This document shows positions 1-10,718 of a stretch of DNA of 42,119 nucleotides, piece by piece. The notes below the pieces were generated by a model. That model made no database searches, was not told the origin of the DNA, and worked only from the letters and a program-made list of their open reading frames with translations. Source of the stretch: Roridomyces roridus (lineage: Eukaryota; Basidiomycota; Agaricomycetes; Agaricales; Mycenaceae); contig JARKIF010000250.1 in NCBI GenBank assembly GCA_029378245.1, positions 1 to 42,119 on the forward strand, given 5' to 3'. Both the position numbers and the translations under genes were made by a program. Position 1 is the stretch's first letter, and every line of letters begins with the position of its first letter.

Positions 1-3000
1 GTGGATTGGGATGGCTAGTCCGGAGAGGGAGGAGGGTGGAACTAGGGATCGGTTCGTTTTGGCGATGATGAAAGACGTCAAGAGTATTTGCGAGCGGGGA
101 GGGATCACTCTGTCTGCGGCCAAGATCCTCGAAAGTATCCTGGTGTCCCTTGGTTTCGCAGCCTATGCTGCGTCCTTACTCCCACCCGACTCCATCACGC
201 TGCCGGATAAGCCCACTTCCTTCGAGTTCAAAAGTTGTTGAAGAACAAGCAACCCCGGTACGACTTTATGGCGATCCAAGAAGATCCGGTTGTGTGGCAG
301 CTGCGCCTGTCGGAGAGTTCATGGACAGAAGCATGGACAGCGCCCCGGATTCGAGGGTGTCGTTCAAGCCGGATGCGTGGCAGCGCGAGGTCCTTGATGT
401 ATCGACCAAAAGTTCTCGGTGCTTGCGATAGGTTCGTTCGTTCGTTCCTGTTGGATTCTCGATACTCACTTGGCTTTTCTTGATAGCGCCTACGAGTGCG
501 GGGAAAACCTTCATTTCCTACTATTCGATGGAGAAGATCCTGAGAGAGTCTGACGACGGGATTCTCGTATACATCGCTCCGACAAAGCCCTCGTCACGCA
601 AATCGCCACCGAAGTCTACGCCCGGTTCAAAAAGAATCTAACCAACAGTAAACTTTTGTTTCGGTTTCTTTGGCCATATGTTGATTGTTGCACAGAGTCT
701 CTTTGGGCGGTTCACACACGCGACTATCGTATCAACGATCCGCAGAAGTGTCAAATTCTGGTCACCGTCCCCGAAATTCTGGCGGTGGGTTCAATATCTA
801 CCCTTATTGATTTATGCTGGATGCGTTGAATTGAAGACGTCTTCTGCTTTCTTCTCCTCCGCTTGCCCGGGTTGGACTCGCGGTTGAAATCGTGAGTGTT
901 CTCATTTGAAATGTCCGAATTTTATTGAATGTTCTTGAAGCATCATCATGGACGAAATTCACACTATCGGTCACAGGATGGAGGATCTGTATGGGAAGAA
1001 ATCATTCTCATGGCACCGTGTCCCATAATGTAAGTTTCGCACTCAATCTCTCAATATGGCCAACTCACCATCATCTAGCGGTCTTTCCGCGACCATCGGC
1101 TCCCCAGAGGATTTCAGCGACTGGCTGGGCTCCGTCCAACGCGCACACGGGTTCGAATACCGCGCTATCATCCAACACCGCTACTCGCACCTCCGCAAGT
1201 TCTATTACGACTTGAACGACGACAACGTCCCGGCATTTCGAGGCCTACATCTGCACGAAGATTCGCAGCGCAGTCGATTCTTGCATCCTATATCCCTACT
1301 TTCGTTTGGAAGTCGTTCGTTCCCGGAGGACCTGTCGTTGGAAGCGGCGGATACGCTTTCGTTGTATCGCGCTATGGCCAAACACGCCGCTAATTCCGAT
1401 TCCGCTGATTTAGAACCACAAACCTTCTCGGTTCACAGCCCAAACCCGAATTACTCGTCCAGCGCGACGTGATCCACTACGAGACGGCGTTAAAGGCCAA
1501 ACTTTCTGCATTGCTGGCTGTGGAAGGCACGGTGGGGGCGTGGGCGGGGGCGGCATCCAGTATCATCGAGGACCTCCAAGACGCCAAGCTCAAAGCCCGC
1601 AAGGGGCTCGACAACCAGGAGTCTCCTGAACGATTCCTCAAAAACCTTATCTTCATGTTGGCCGATTTGCATCTAAAACGGATTGGGTCAGTCTAATTTA
1701 CTCCAACCGTGGCTGATATTGACGCCCGCATGCAGCCAGCCATCCTCTTCCAACTCGACCGCACAGGCTGCGAAGCATGGCGAAACAAATTCTTTCGACG
1801 CTCCAATCAGCCGAGGCCGAGTGGAAGGCACAAGAGCCCTGCATGGCAGAGAAAGGTCAAGCAATGGGAAGAATGGCAACGACGACAAAGGCTCGGGAAC
1901 GCGCTGCGGCCACCTCTGCTCGGAACCGTAAGCGGGAGGAAGGGGACGCGGGGGAAGGGCAATCGGCTGCGGCGGAGGGGAATCAGTCTTGGGAGAGCTC
2001 GTTCAGTCCTGACGAGCCTTGTGGCGAGTTTTCGTTTGCTGGGACTGCGATGTATTCGAAAGCAGAGTTGGCGGAGGATAAAAGAGCGCTGCAGTGGTCG
2101 AATACGCTGAATGGGTGTTGGATGCACTTGAGCGCGGCGTGGGGATTAATCATGCGGGGATGAACAAGAAGTATCGCAGTCTTGTTGAGAGGTTAGATTT
2201 TTGTGGGCATTCGAGACTCGTTACTCACCAATTTCAGCTTGTTCCGACGGGGATTTATTCGTGTTATGATTGCAACTGGTTCGTCCTTGTGTTTCTTTGA
2301 GTTTCATGTTTTGAACAGACCCAGGCACCTTGGCGCTCGGCAATCAACGCTCCTGCAAAGACGGCGGTATTCTGTGGAGATTCACCCCTTCCTCACCGCC
2401 CTGATGGTACGTCATCAGTTTCTTCCTTTTATCTTGCTAACAAGAATGCAGTACCGCCAATGCGCCGGTCGTGCTGGACGTCGTGGATTCGACTTGCTCG
2501 GCAACGTCATCTTCTACGGACTGCCCATGGAACGAGTGCAGCGCCTGGTGTTATCCAAGCTCCCGCCGCTCGGAGGCAACTTCCCTCTGACTTCCAGCCT
2601 CTCCTTGCGCCTGATGAATCTCCTGAACGGGTCGAACGACGCTCCTGTAGCAGTGGAAGCGGTTCAGAGCCTCCTCCGCTTGCCTCGGATTAGCTTTACC
2701 TCGGATGTCGGTCGGGATCAAGTTCTGCACCATATGAGGTTCAGCATCGAGTACCTCCGGCGGTCGGGTCTTCTACTTGCAGACGGGAGACCACTGGATT
2801 TATTCAGTTTAGCTGCGCATCTTTACGTGGGTCGCTTACATTTGTTGTTTGCCGCAGCTGACCTTGCTGCAGTACCAAGAACCGAGCAACTTTGCTCTCG
2901 TCGCGCTCTTGAAAAGTGGTGTGCTGCACAACATCTGCGACAACCCGGACGCGGTTTCCGCGAGGAAAAACTTGATGTTAGTCCTAGCGCATCTCTTTGG

Positions 3001-3795
3001 ACGACAATACCTCTCGCGGGTGTACGGCAACGACGAGCACATCCGCGCGCTGGCCAAGAACTCTCCGTCCATGATTCTGCTTCCTCCTTTGCCCAAAGCT
3101 GTCCGCCGAGTTCTCGAGGATCACGATAAGCGGATTTTGGGTATTTTCACGGGATACGCCAGGGCTTGCGCTGCGCAAATTGATGCAGATGCTGATAGCC
3201 GTCTTCCATTGAGCAATCTTTCCTTCCCCGAGCCTACGGAATCCACTCTGTTCCGCACCGACCTGCAAAGCACCGCCATCCACGTCATCGCCCGCTCGCC
3301 GTTCGTAGCGAATTCCGGACATACGGACACCTCGTCTCCAGTGTCGACGAGTTGGCTCGATCAGCGCGGAATGGGCTGCATGTCAACGGCAGCTCGATCC
3401 CGTCGATGAAACACCTTGCTTCCCCTCATGGCGCACATATGCTGAACGCCTACATCCTTGATTTCTATATTCATGGACAGGTGGAGACGCTAGCGAGGGC
3501 GAATGGGATAAGGAGGGGTGATGTCTGGTATCTGTTGCAGGATTTTTCGTTGACGCTGGCTGTGATTGAGCTTTCGCTCAGGCAGTTGCTGACGGCTGCT
3601 GGGGATGACGTTGATGATGCAGTGGGTGATGATCCAGCGGAGGTGGAAGACGACGAGGAGGATGAGGAGGGTAGTTCGGGCAAGGACCCGATGAAGCGGC
3701 CTCCTGGTGTCAAGGAAAGCGACTGGAGATTATACAGCGTGGTGAGGGATGTCAAGGAGGAGTTTGACGCCAAGTTCAAGGCGATGTGGGCTTGA
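1..3795 (+). CDS. DDX60/SKI2-like DExH RNA helicase, 5' end outside window, frameshifted
   Basis: Ski2-family ATP-dependent RNA helicase, closest in layout to DDX60-type proteins. Pieces seen in order: Walker A (APTSAGKT, about 487-510), motif Ia (YIAPTK, about 570), motif II as MDEIH (about 948-962) followed by an IGHQDGG-like stretch, [11 protein letters not shown] (about 1080-1112), [10 protein letters not shown] (about 2145-2175), [15 protein letters not shown] (about 2458-2500), then the long C-terminal region ending FKAMWA before the stop at 3793-3795. Introns with normal GT..AG ends lie at about 430-486, 1030-1079, 2191-2238, 2278-2334, 2407-2452 and 2827-2872. Conserved segments fall in different frames without introns between them: I count about a dozen single-base shifts (near 234, 315, 397, 596, 991, 1428, 1778, 1835, 1885, 2090, 2344, 2386 and 3335). 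The family call is firm. Whether this is a pseudogene or poor sequence is open; the last 1.3 kb is nearly clean. Confidence 0.85.
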
Positions 3796-3959
3796 GAGGA
3801 TTTAGAGGATCTAGTTTCGATCTGTGGTGTCATTTCTTGGTCTATACCTTGTCTGTAAACAGTGCGAACTCATTGAGCGATGAGGAGATGACTGGAAAGT
3901 GATTTGAGCAAAAAAGGAAATCGAGTCAAATCTACCCTTGCTTTCGACTTCCGCTCGAC

Positions 3960-5773
3960 ATGCACCACCCAGAGCTCCACGCTCTATACGACCGACTCGT
4001 ACAAGTATTTGACGCGCTCCTCAACTTCAAACCTCTCGCCGCAAGCCCCCCAATCCTCGATGCCTCACAAGATTCAGATCCACACGATGACGGGCAATGG
4101 CTCCGGCACGAGAACATCCCAGGCATAAAAAAGCTGCGCGAGTCCATCAAGTACGATATCGACATCCTGCGCAAGGCTAGTCCCTCTTCCTTGACCCTGA
4201 AAACGCGTCTCATCCTCGCGCGCAGTAGTTTCTTTCTGATCCCGCCTCGGAGCATGAACAGCCCGTGTCCACCCACGCACCGTACCTGCTTGCAGTGTAC
4301 AACGAAATTCTTTGTGCACCGCCGGCCATCGTGTCGGTATTCAAGTTTTGGTCGTTGGAGCCTACCGACGGCTCTGATCGACGCGAGCGAAAGGGGCAGA
4401 GGGCACCGTCTACCAAGGTGGACGTGGTGGCAGAGAATGGGAGACGTTGGATCAGGATAAATACGTGCGTCTGCGCGTAGCAACCTCTGGATGTCGCTAA
4501 TTCTCTCCTCCAGAATCAAGAACGCGGGCATTCTCGCAGAATTGCGCGAAATCGACTCGTATCTCACGGACTCTGACTCCGATTCAGACGATCCAGATTG
4601 CGGCCCCTCTCTGGCTCAGAAGGAATTCGATAATTCTATTCTACAAATGGGTCGCTCTCTCATCGATACTGCCAAAGCACATCCCATAGACGGCTCCACC
4701 CCCAACGTGACCATGCGACTCACCCGGCTCGATGTAGCTCCGTTTCGCGAGAACGGCGAGCCCAGCGACCCGCGCATAGCCCACACCGTGCAGCTGCTCC
4801 GTGACATGGGCATCCACGTCGAGTTGGGTGAACGCCCCGAGAGCGAAATCCCCGTATACAAGCCGACAACCGCTGCTGCCCCTCCTCCACCTCCCCTCCA
4901 GCCCACGCGTCAGATCAACATCGATCTCTCAGCTCTTGTGGCCCTCTGCTCTGACCTCACGCATGCACCTCTCCCGACTTCCATCGAGGAAGCTCAGACT
5001 CGCTTCCTCCCCCAAAATCAAAGTATCGAGAGTGGAAACCGCAGAAGGCCGATGCACCAGCCGAGCCCCTTGACGACACCGCTGCCGCCCAGGACGTGGC
5101 CAAGCATAGTCGGCATCTGACGGAGCACCTGCTGCAGGAGATGCGCAAGGGCCTGCTGCAAGAACTCCAGGAGCGGCTGTTTCTCGACCCCAACGCGCCG
5201 CCTGTCGAGTTTTGGACGAGCGACGAGGCGCGTGAACGGTGTATGCGGATCGTGTCAAGGATTGGAGGGGACCGCGAAGTGCGCCGCGCAGAGGCGATAT
5301 TCCCTGACATACCAATTCCACTTGAAGAGGCGGAGAGGCTGTATTGGCAAGATTCGCGATATCCAGCCAACTTTATCCCTCTCCTCCCGATCAGGATATA
5401 TCCTGCGCCGCCGCAGATTCCACCAGTCGTGCGACACCCGCAGTTCTTTCGGTCCATGACCAAGGTCTGCCAGAGCCTCCTACAGGAGGGCTCTCTGGCG
5501 GGTACCAAACGAGATCGAGATGAAGGGGAGGGCGGTGCGAAGATCAATTCGCGGCTCTCGCCGCATGCGGTTAAGAGCGTGCTGCGGGGTGCTGAACGGG
5601 GGTGGACTACGCTGACGACGACCAAGTCGAGTGTCAAGGCGCTGTTGAGGGAGATCAAGGCTGCGCGGTTGGCTGGGAAGCTCGTGGAGGAGCCAGAGGA
5701 GGAGGACGTGGAGGCGGGTAGGACTGCTGTCTTGTGGATCGTCGATCCGAGGAACTTGCAATGCTTTGCTTGA
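3960..5773 (+). CDS. C7orf25/UPF0415 (DUF1308) family protein, two apparent frameshifts
   Basis: The reading starts MHHPELHALYDRLV at 3960, contains STHAPYLLAVYNEIL and KVDVVAENGRRWIRIN (about 4266-4464), then an intron 4465-4513, then INIDLSALVALCSDLTHAPL (about 4915-4974) and a long C-terminal helical part ending at 5773. The 'KVDVVA-NG--W' and 'D-S-L-ALVS-LTH' stretches are what I recognise as the DUF1308 (C7orf25, PIN-like) family. Its biochemical role is poorly known, so none is assigned. The frame changes near 4235 (TTTCTTTCT) and near 5010 (CCCCCAAAA) with no usable intron, as in the helicase upstream. The gene is co-directional with the helicase and convergent with the Rdx gene, whose stop is only 26 bp away. 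Confidence 0.75.
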
Positions 5774-5798
5774 ATTTTGTACACATACACGGACTATC

Positions 5799-6349
5799 TT
5801 ACAATTTCTTGTCCGAATGGCCCAAGCTCTTTCCGGGTTGTATGATGTCTCGTATCCTTTGTTTCTGCTCGTCTTTAGTGGAAGGCTCAGAAATACGAGT
5901 AAGGGCACGCACCAGGACTTTGAGCTCGGGGAACCCAGCCTCGATTTTACGATCCCATGCCAGCTTCGGTTGCTTCGCTTCCTCTTCACCTTCAAGCTCC
6001 TCAGCACCAGCACCCATCTGCACCCAAACCCGAAACCTTCCGGCCGTTTCCTCAGAATTGCGTGGGACGAGTGTGATTGAGGTGATAACGGGCGGTGGGA
6101 ATGTGAGGAGGAGTTCGGTTTGGACCCAGGAGGCACGGTGGAGCCAGCGGCACTATTAGTGGTGCGTTTTGAGTTCACTTAGGGCCGGGGGAGGGGAGGG
6201 GAGCAAAGAGTAAGGGTATGGCGCACTCTATCGCAGAATTCTATCGTGATGGACGAGGTGCCTGGGCCGGAGGTGAGAGATGGAGGGATGAACGTTTGGG
6301 GGTTTAGGATGTCGGGGAGAGTTGAGTTGGGTGCCTCGGAGGAGGACAT
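5799..6349 (-). CDS. Rdx/SelW-like thioredoxin-fold protein
   Basis: Two exons on the minus strand (6349-6227 and 6152-5799, intron 6153-6226) give an intact 158-residue protein. Exon 1 ends in EFCDR and exon 2 starts CRWLHRASWVQTELL, so splicing creates the redox motif C-D-R-C typical of the Rdx/selenoprotein W, T and H family. The C-terminus carries the family signature GFPELK ... LKQRIRDII-like sequence and PGKSLGHSD. Both redox positions are Cys codons, so no selenocysteine is used. The fold is thioredoxin-like and a thiol-redox role is inferred from the family. A segment rich in E, K and A (about residues 85-100) between the two conserved blocks is longer than in animal SelW. The start ATG at 6349 is the nearest in-frame Met. 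It lies about 35 bp from the edge of repeat block L, so its promoter falls in the repeat. Confidence 0.85.
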
Positions 6350-6979
6350 GGGAATGTCGGGAGGAAGGAGCCGACTGATTAGTCATTGATGCGCCATCAT
6401 CGGCATTCACACTTGGACTTGACACCGATGATCCTCTTGGAATAAAATCGACCCTTGACGACGCTGGTGGCATTTGAAAGGCTCAATGGCACCTGGAGAA
6501 TTTATTACGGACTGGCCTCAAGATGTGCGAGACTAGGTGAGGGTACATGGGAGGTTTGGAGTCTGGACTGGGCCACCCTTCCCCACACACGTGGACATGA
6601 AGGCTCTAGCTCTCCCCCTGCGCGCTTCTGGCAGCGTTTTCCATCATCCATACTCAAGCGACCAGTGCGATCGATGTCGAAAGCAGGGAAAGTCTATGCG
6701 TTGTGCATTTGAAATTCATTTCTGGTCCACGTCGAGCCGCCCATACTTTTGAGTATCGACGCTTTGGGTCATTTGACGGGTTCAGCTCACAAACGGATTC
6801 CATCGGAAGGTTTGATCAGCAGTTAGAAAGATCATGAGTGTTGTGTGATCACGATGGACGACCACTCGAAGAGTGGAAATGCTTGACCAAAAATGCTGGA
6901 AAAAAGCAGGAAAGGTCCAGACCGTCCATTCAGCAAAACATAAGCCGCGCGCAGTATTATCCAGAGGAGTAGTATTGGC

Positions 6980-7066
6980 TTCCTCCCCAGCGAATCGAAC
7001 CCCAGCCCTGAGGCTGCGAGTTCGATCTCAGGGAAACGATGTTGACCACTGAGCCAGGGAGTCGGT
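6980..7066 (-). repeat. tRNA-like element (SINE head or tRNA relic), copy in block L
   Basis: On the minus strand an A-box-like TGGCTCAGTGG and a B-box-like GGTTCGATTCG are about 50 nt apart. Between them a 7-bp stem CCCTGAG/CTCAGGG forms an anticodon-like arm with a long loop. CTCCC and GGGAG at the ends could form part of an acceptor stem. About 85 bp downstream lies a T-rich run. The element recurs in blocks R and T and, more diverged, near 10630. It could be a tRNA-derived SINE head or a degenerate intron-containing tRNA. Confidence 0.6.
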
Positions 7067-7339
7067 GATCTAAAGCAACGATTATAGGCTTTATGCAGCT
7101 GTTCTGAGACGCAGTTCTCGTGTATCTCGAACCTCGATGCGATTTCGCACCCTCGAGTGGTAAAAAAGCTCGCATACGGCGGTATTGCCATTTTGGGCTT
7201 GCGATTGTTGATTGAATGCTAGCCGACTCGGCCATTACGTATCATCACCTCTTGTCTTTCACCATCGCGTGCGATAAGTACCCCACTGCACCAACCATGT
7301 GTGTGATGGCGCCCGCTTGACGGCTTGAGAGACTTCAAG

Positions 7340-7530
7340 TAACGGATTCTCGAATACGTCTCCGATCCTCGCATTGGGCAATGGGAGTACGCCTTCCTCG
7401 GCCATTCAAGAACGACGAGAAGGGGACTACGGCGCAGTCATACCTGGTGCGAACTGGAAATGGTTTCGAGTACTCCGGTGCCTCTCTCGGCGCTCGCTAT
7501 CTTTCTCCAAGCTTCTGCTGACCTTGTCAC
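7340..7530 (+). pseudogene. Decayed 5' fragment of a family A gene (block L)
   Basis: One frame reads LPRPFKNDEKGTTAQS, then LVRTGNGFEYSGASL, before a stop near 7516. The spacing matches exon 1 of the intact family A gene at 10908 (LPLEPFEDQETWTSAQS, then VLRMRDALEYAGFGAL). The upstream 150 bp, including GCGGTATTGCCATTTTGGGC near 7180, also resembles the promoter side of that gene. The ATG is displaced and frames are broken, so I call it a relic. Similar relics occur in blocks R and T. Confidence 0.55.
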
Positions 7531-8067
7531 TTGTGGAAGGGCGACCAAAGCGCGGTTTTGCGCGACAATGCGTTGGCGCACGCACGTCGCGACTCGCACG
7601 TCGCACGCGATGGTGATAATTCGGAACCCTCTGGACTTCCTCTGGCGCACCTCCCGCTCGTGTTTCTCCCTGAAGTTCTCCAAAAACGTACTCACTTGCT
7701 GAACGCCGTATTGGGCAAATCCGCTACGATATCGAGATTCCTTAGGATGCCTTTCAGCTTTCTGGGGATGTGCTGGATGCGAATGACACCAACTTTCTTT
7801 GTCACTTGTGCCCCACCGCGGCGTCCGACTGAGCTTCAATGTCATATTTGCCTCCATTCTTTCTTTCTGGTACACGGAACGTTGAAGCATTCTGCACGTC
7901 TTACAATATTGATCAATAAATTTCCCATTAATCGTCTCGCTATAGGTACGTGGCTGCTTTCAGAAATGTCGATATGCCAGCACGATGGCATTGACTCTGC
8001 CCTGGCCTGGCCTGAACCTGACACGGCGCTCTTATTTCTCCGCGTTTTGGTCGTAGCCTAGGATGGG

Positions 8068-8075
8068 TATAAAAG
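8068..8075 (+). promoter_or_regulatory. TATA box of family B gene 1
   Basis: TATAAAAG lies 45 bp before the B1 start codon. The same box in the same context (followed by GAAGTACGACTCTTTCTTG) precedes the B genes in blocks R and T, so the core promoter is conserved in all three copies. Confidence 0.65.
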
Positions 8076-8119
8076 AAGTACGACTCTTTCTTGTTCAAAC
8101 ACCGACCCACCTCGGAAAC

Positions 8120-8972
8120 ATGGGCTCAAGCATCAGCGCGCTTGTCAAGGAGCAGAACGACAGCCTCAAAGCCCAGGCGCAAGACCAGCTTACCGCACTG
8201 CTCACGATGGCGGAGCTCAAATACGAGAATTTTATGGGGCACGTGAAGAGCACGGCGGACAAGACCCTCATCCCAGTCAACAAGATTCTGCTCAGCAATC
8301 ATGTCGTCCACGCCAAGGTGACGTCGACGGGGGAGGGTGTGCAGAACGCCGTGAAAGACACAGTGACTGCGTTTGCCAAGGGTGATATCCTCACTGGTGC
8401 GTAGATTTCACCTAAGTTTCGTCGAATGCCAGAATTAAAAGCTACTTAGGTGTCACCTCCATCGTTGACTTTGGCGTGAAGGCTGTCCTGGCCGACGTCG
8501 CAGCCAACCAATCCCAACACCGCACCTACGCTATAACCTGCGGTGAGCTCGGCGGCATCATGCGTATCGACATCGACATATTCTGCTACACGTTCACCTC
8601 GGCGGCCCTCACCGCGGTGACCAACAATGTTGTCAGCACGGCGTATGTCGTCAGCTCTGTCGACGCGTCTAAACTCGACACGACTACGCTAAGGGATATC
8701 GTACAGGTTTGTTACGGTGGCGTTGTGGACAAGGTGGGTCTTTCGTTTCCACTATCATGTACTTGGATTCTTAAATGCTGACGGGAATCGGAATTCAGGA
8801 CCAGTTGATGAAGATCTACGAGTTGATTCTCTCGGCGTACGAAGCGGATACTACTCGTGCTCGTGGTATTCTCCCAGCGGTGCCGGATCCAAACCCCACG
8901 GTGCCGGATCCGAAACCCAAGGTGCCGGATCCAAAACTGCCGGATCCGAAACCCAAGGATCCTGTTGCTTAG
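8120..8972 (+). CDS. Family B gene 1: MGSS-start protein of unknown function with C-terminal VPDP repeats
   Basis: Three exons (8120-8396, 8450-8733, 8799-8972) join to an intact 244-residue protein. I do not recognise the family. Residues 1-6 are MGSSIS, fitting an N-myristoylation signal. Residues 10-60 look helical (KAQAQDQLTALLTMAELKYE). The central part contains YAITCGELGGIMRIDIDI and a V/A-rich stretch around TNNVVSTAYVVSSVD. The last exon has ILSAYEADT followed by a proline-rich tail with VPDPNPT, VPDPKPK, VPDPKL and PDPKPK units ending KDPVA. Intron positions and phases are identical to those of the B genes in blocks R and T. No cleavable signal peptide is visible, so a membrane-tethered cytosolic protein is an inference. 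Substitutions between copies leave the frame open, which suggests selection. Confidence 0.8.
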
Positions 8973-9016
8973 TTTAGCATGTGTTGCGGAGTTCATATGT
9001 TCAATGTCCAACTAGA

Positions 9017-9369
9017 CATCAGACTTTTAACAGTTTGATTGTCAGGTCGTACGACCTGACAACCTCTGCCAAAACGCGACAACCGGCAGAATTCCGACAA
9101 CCTGACAACCTCATGTCCGAAAGGCCACAACCTCCCCTGTTCGATCCTTCATCAATGCATTTTATTTTTTTCCAACATTGCTCTAGAGTTTTGACCCATT
9201 GAATAAAATGCAGGTACATGACTTTAAAGCTATTCTGAGCTCCTCCAGGAATTCTGGTTGCATTTTCTAGCAAGGAAAACCCGGGTCTCGGTTTGGTCTC
9301 GGTGGTTGTGAGGTTGTCACAACCTGACAACGGCAAATACCTGGCAATCAAAATGTTAAAACACTGATG
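9017..9369. mobile_element. MITE-like insertion with long imperfect terminal inverted repeats
   Basis: The left end CATCAGACTTTTAACAG continues to TTTGATTGTCAGGT. The right end read in reverse is CATCAGTGTTTTAACAT continuing to TTTGATTGCCAGGT, giving TIRs of about 30 bp. The interior is rich in ACAACCT/AGGTTGT units. Block R shows the empty site (ACTAGACTGCGCTCTAC), whereas block L has ACTAGA, the element, then GACTGTGCTCTAC. This defines the ends and shows a duplication of only 2-3 bp (GA). No transposase is encoded. The superfamily is not determined. Confidence 0.75.
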
Positions 9370-9654
9370 GACTGTGCTCTACAAGTTAGAATATCCCACT
9401 GACAACTATGGATTCTTGTGGGGTTTGCCTGGGAAGCTTCTGAGTCACTGCTCCTTACTTGGGACCGTATGAACTCGGAGGTCCTTCTTATTTGGAGGGG
9501 GTACCACCTTGTAACTGAGCGCAATCTGAGCGAAGGAAGCGTGGAAGCCGGGGAAGCATAACCTATCACTGCCGCACGTCGTTCTCGTGCTCGCTCCGCC
9601 TCTATCGTCCAAAAATCTGAGGCTATCCAGAGGCCATCAACTCTTTTGCAGTTG

Positions 9655-10431
9655 ACACGGCGGATAAATCCCTGTCATTTGGCCGATGAAAAGTCCTGTC
9701 ATTTGCCCACCTACCGGGGCTGTCATTTGGCTCCCCACTTAGCCGAGCTCTTTGTTCCACTGTTTGAGTATCTGCTGGGCCAAAGCTCAAGTGCCTCAAG
9801 GCAGCCTCGTGGCTTGCAAAGACATGAATTTCTGAAAGAATAGCTCCGGTACCAGACGGCTTTTAATGTGCCGGACTCCGGTCTATCATATATGCTAGTT
9901 CTGCCGGTACACGGCCCATGCTTGCCGGGTAAATCAACCCATGTCAGAGCCCTGGGTCACACAAAGGGCCCTGATCCGACGCCATAGCTCTTTCAGTTCG
10001 AGTCGTATTCGTTGATTTTTTGCTGATTTGAACCTCGGCAAGGCATCGGCAGCACAATTCAACCATAATGTTCACCGCCACCACTGCCGCCGACTGCCGC
10101 ACTTCACGCAGGCAATGCCCGTTCAGTTATCTGTCCTTGGTATGATGGCCAACATACAGGTATTCAAACAGAACAAGCGAATACTTTGGTTGATTCAACA
10201 TGTCCTACATCCCGGCTGCCCGCGGCTCGATGAGCTCAAATACTTGTGTAACCGGACTTCAAAGGAAAAAGAATGATGTTAAGGCCACGAGGCAGCCTCG
10301 TGGCATCCGTTGGAGGCCCAAGCAAAGGGTTTGCCGAGAGGACAAAGGAGACTCAGCCAAATGACAGACCCATGACAAACCAAATGTCAACCGAGTGACT
10401 TTGGCAGATGACAAGCTTTTATCCGCCGTGT
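9655..10431. mobile_element. 777-bp non-autonomous element with terminal and subterminal inverted repeats
   Basis: The left end ACACGGCGGATAAA recurs as TTTATCCGCCGTGT at 10418-10431. Inside both ends lie repeated CTGTCATTTGGC-type units (9674, 9699 and 9721 on the left; reversed at about 10360-10400). GCAGCCTCGTGGC occurs in both halves. There is no long open frame or transposase motif. I could not find a clear target duplication, so the exact ends are uncertain. Confidence 0.6.
10283..10303. repeat. Near-perfect palindrome inside the 777-bp element
   Basis: GCCACGAGGC and GCCTCGTGGC are joined by a single base, so the strand can fold into a 10-bp hairpin. A half copy (GGCAGCCTCGTGGC) lies at 9800-9813 in the same element. 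Confidence 0.6.
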
Positions 10432-10629
10432 GAAATTGGGTTCGCTTCGCTTAGATTATGTAATTGGCGTCGCTTAGCTGTGATGTCTGGGATCGACGAC
10501 CAGCGGGGCGTATGAGAGCGTATGGAGAAGGGAGGAGAGTGTCTTCTTGAATCCTTCTCTGTTTGTTTTTGTCCAGTCCTTGTAGTCAAAGATCGTTCAG
10601 CACAGTATTATCCGAAGAGTAATATTGGG

Positions 10630-10718
10630 TTAATTCGAAGTTTCGAACCCCAGTGGGCCGTGATTGCTGGTTCGGTCTCAGGGTGATGACGCTGTTGACC
10701 ACTGAGCCAGGGACGCGG
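10630..10718 (-). repeat. Diverged tRNA-like element upstream of the intact family A gene
   Basis: The minus strand carries CCCTGGCTCAGTGGTCAAC and GGGGTTCGAAACTTCG, matching the A- and B-box regions of the elements in blocks L, R and T. Flanking GCACAGTATTATCCGAAGAG also matches the block copies (GCGCAGTATTATCCAGAGGAG). It therefore sits in the same place relative to the family A gene as in the blocks, and belongs to the ancestral unit. Confidence 0.55.

Larger units (their letters stand above)
6383..9400 (+). repeat. Repeat block L, left arm of a large inverted repeat
   Basis: Starting at GTCATTGATGCGCCA (about 6382), the sequence is the reverse complement of block R (about 13575-16760), with frequent substitutions and small indels. 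It also matches block T in direct orientation from about 6730. Order: low-complexity flank, tRNA-like element, family A remnant, family B gene. The similarity runs past the B gene's stop to about 9400 once the 353-bp insertion at 9017-9369 is removed. Divergence appears moderate (roughly 10-20 percent by eye), so this is not a recent duplication. Confidence 0.85.

Noticed and set aside
2203..3129. 308-codon frame in the helicase region
   Set aside because: It runs through introns and frameshifts. Only the part from about 2450 to 2830 is true helicase sequence; the rest is read-through.
4205..4270. Short intron to explain the frame change in the C7orf25-like gene
   Set aside because: The only GT..AG pair (about 4227-4263) would be 37 bp and gives the wrong phase.
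7438..7890. 150-codon minus-strand frame in block L, with similar frames in blocks R and T (AQYGVQQ...TFLENF)
   Set aside because: It is open and partly conserved between blocks, but it breaks in different places in each copy. The first part overlaps antisense the family A relic, whose plus-strand frame matches a real gene. Kept as a possible relic at most.
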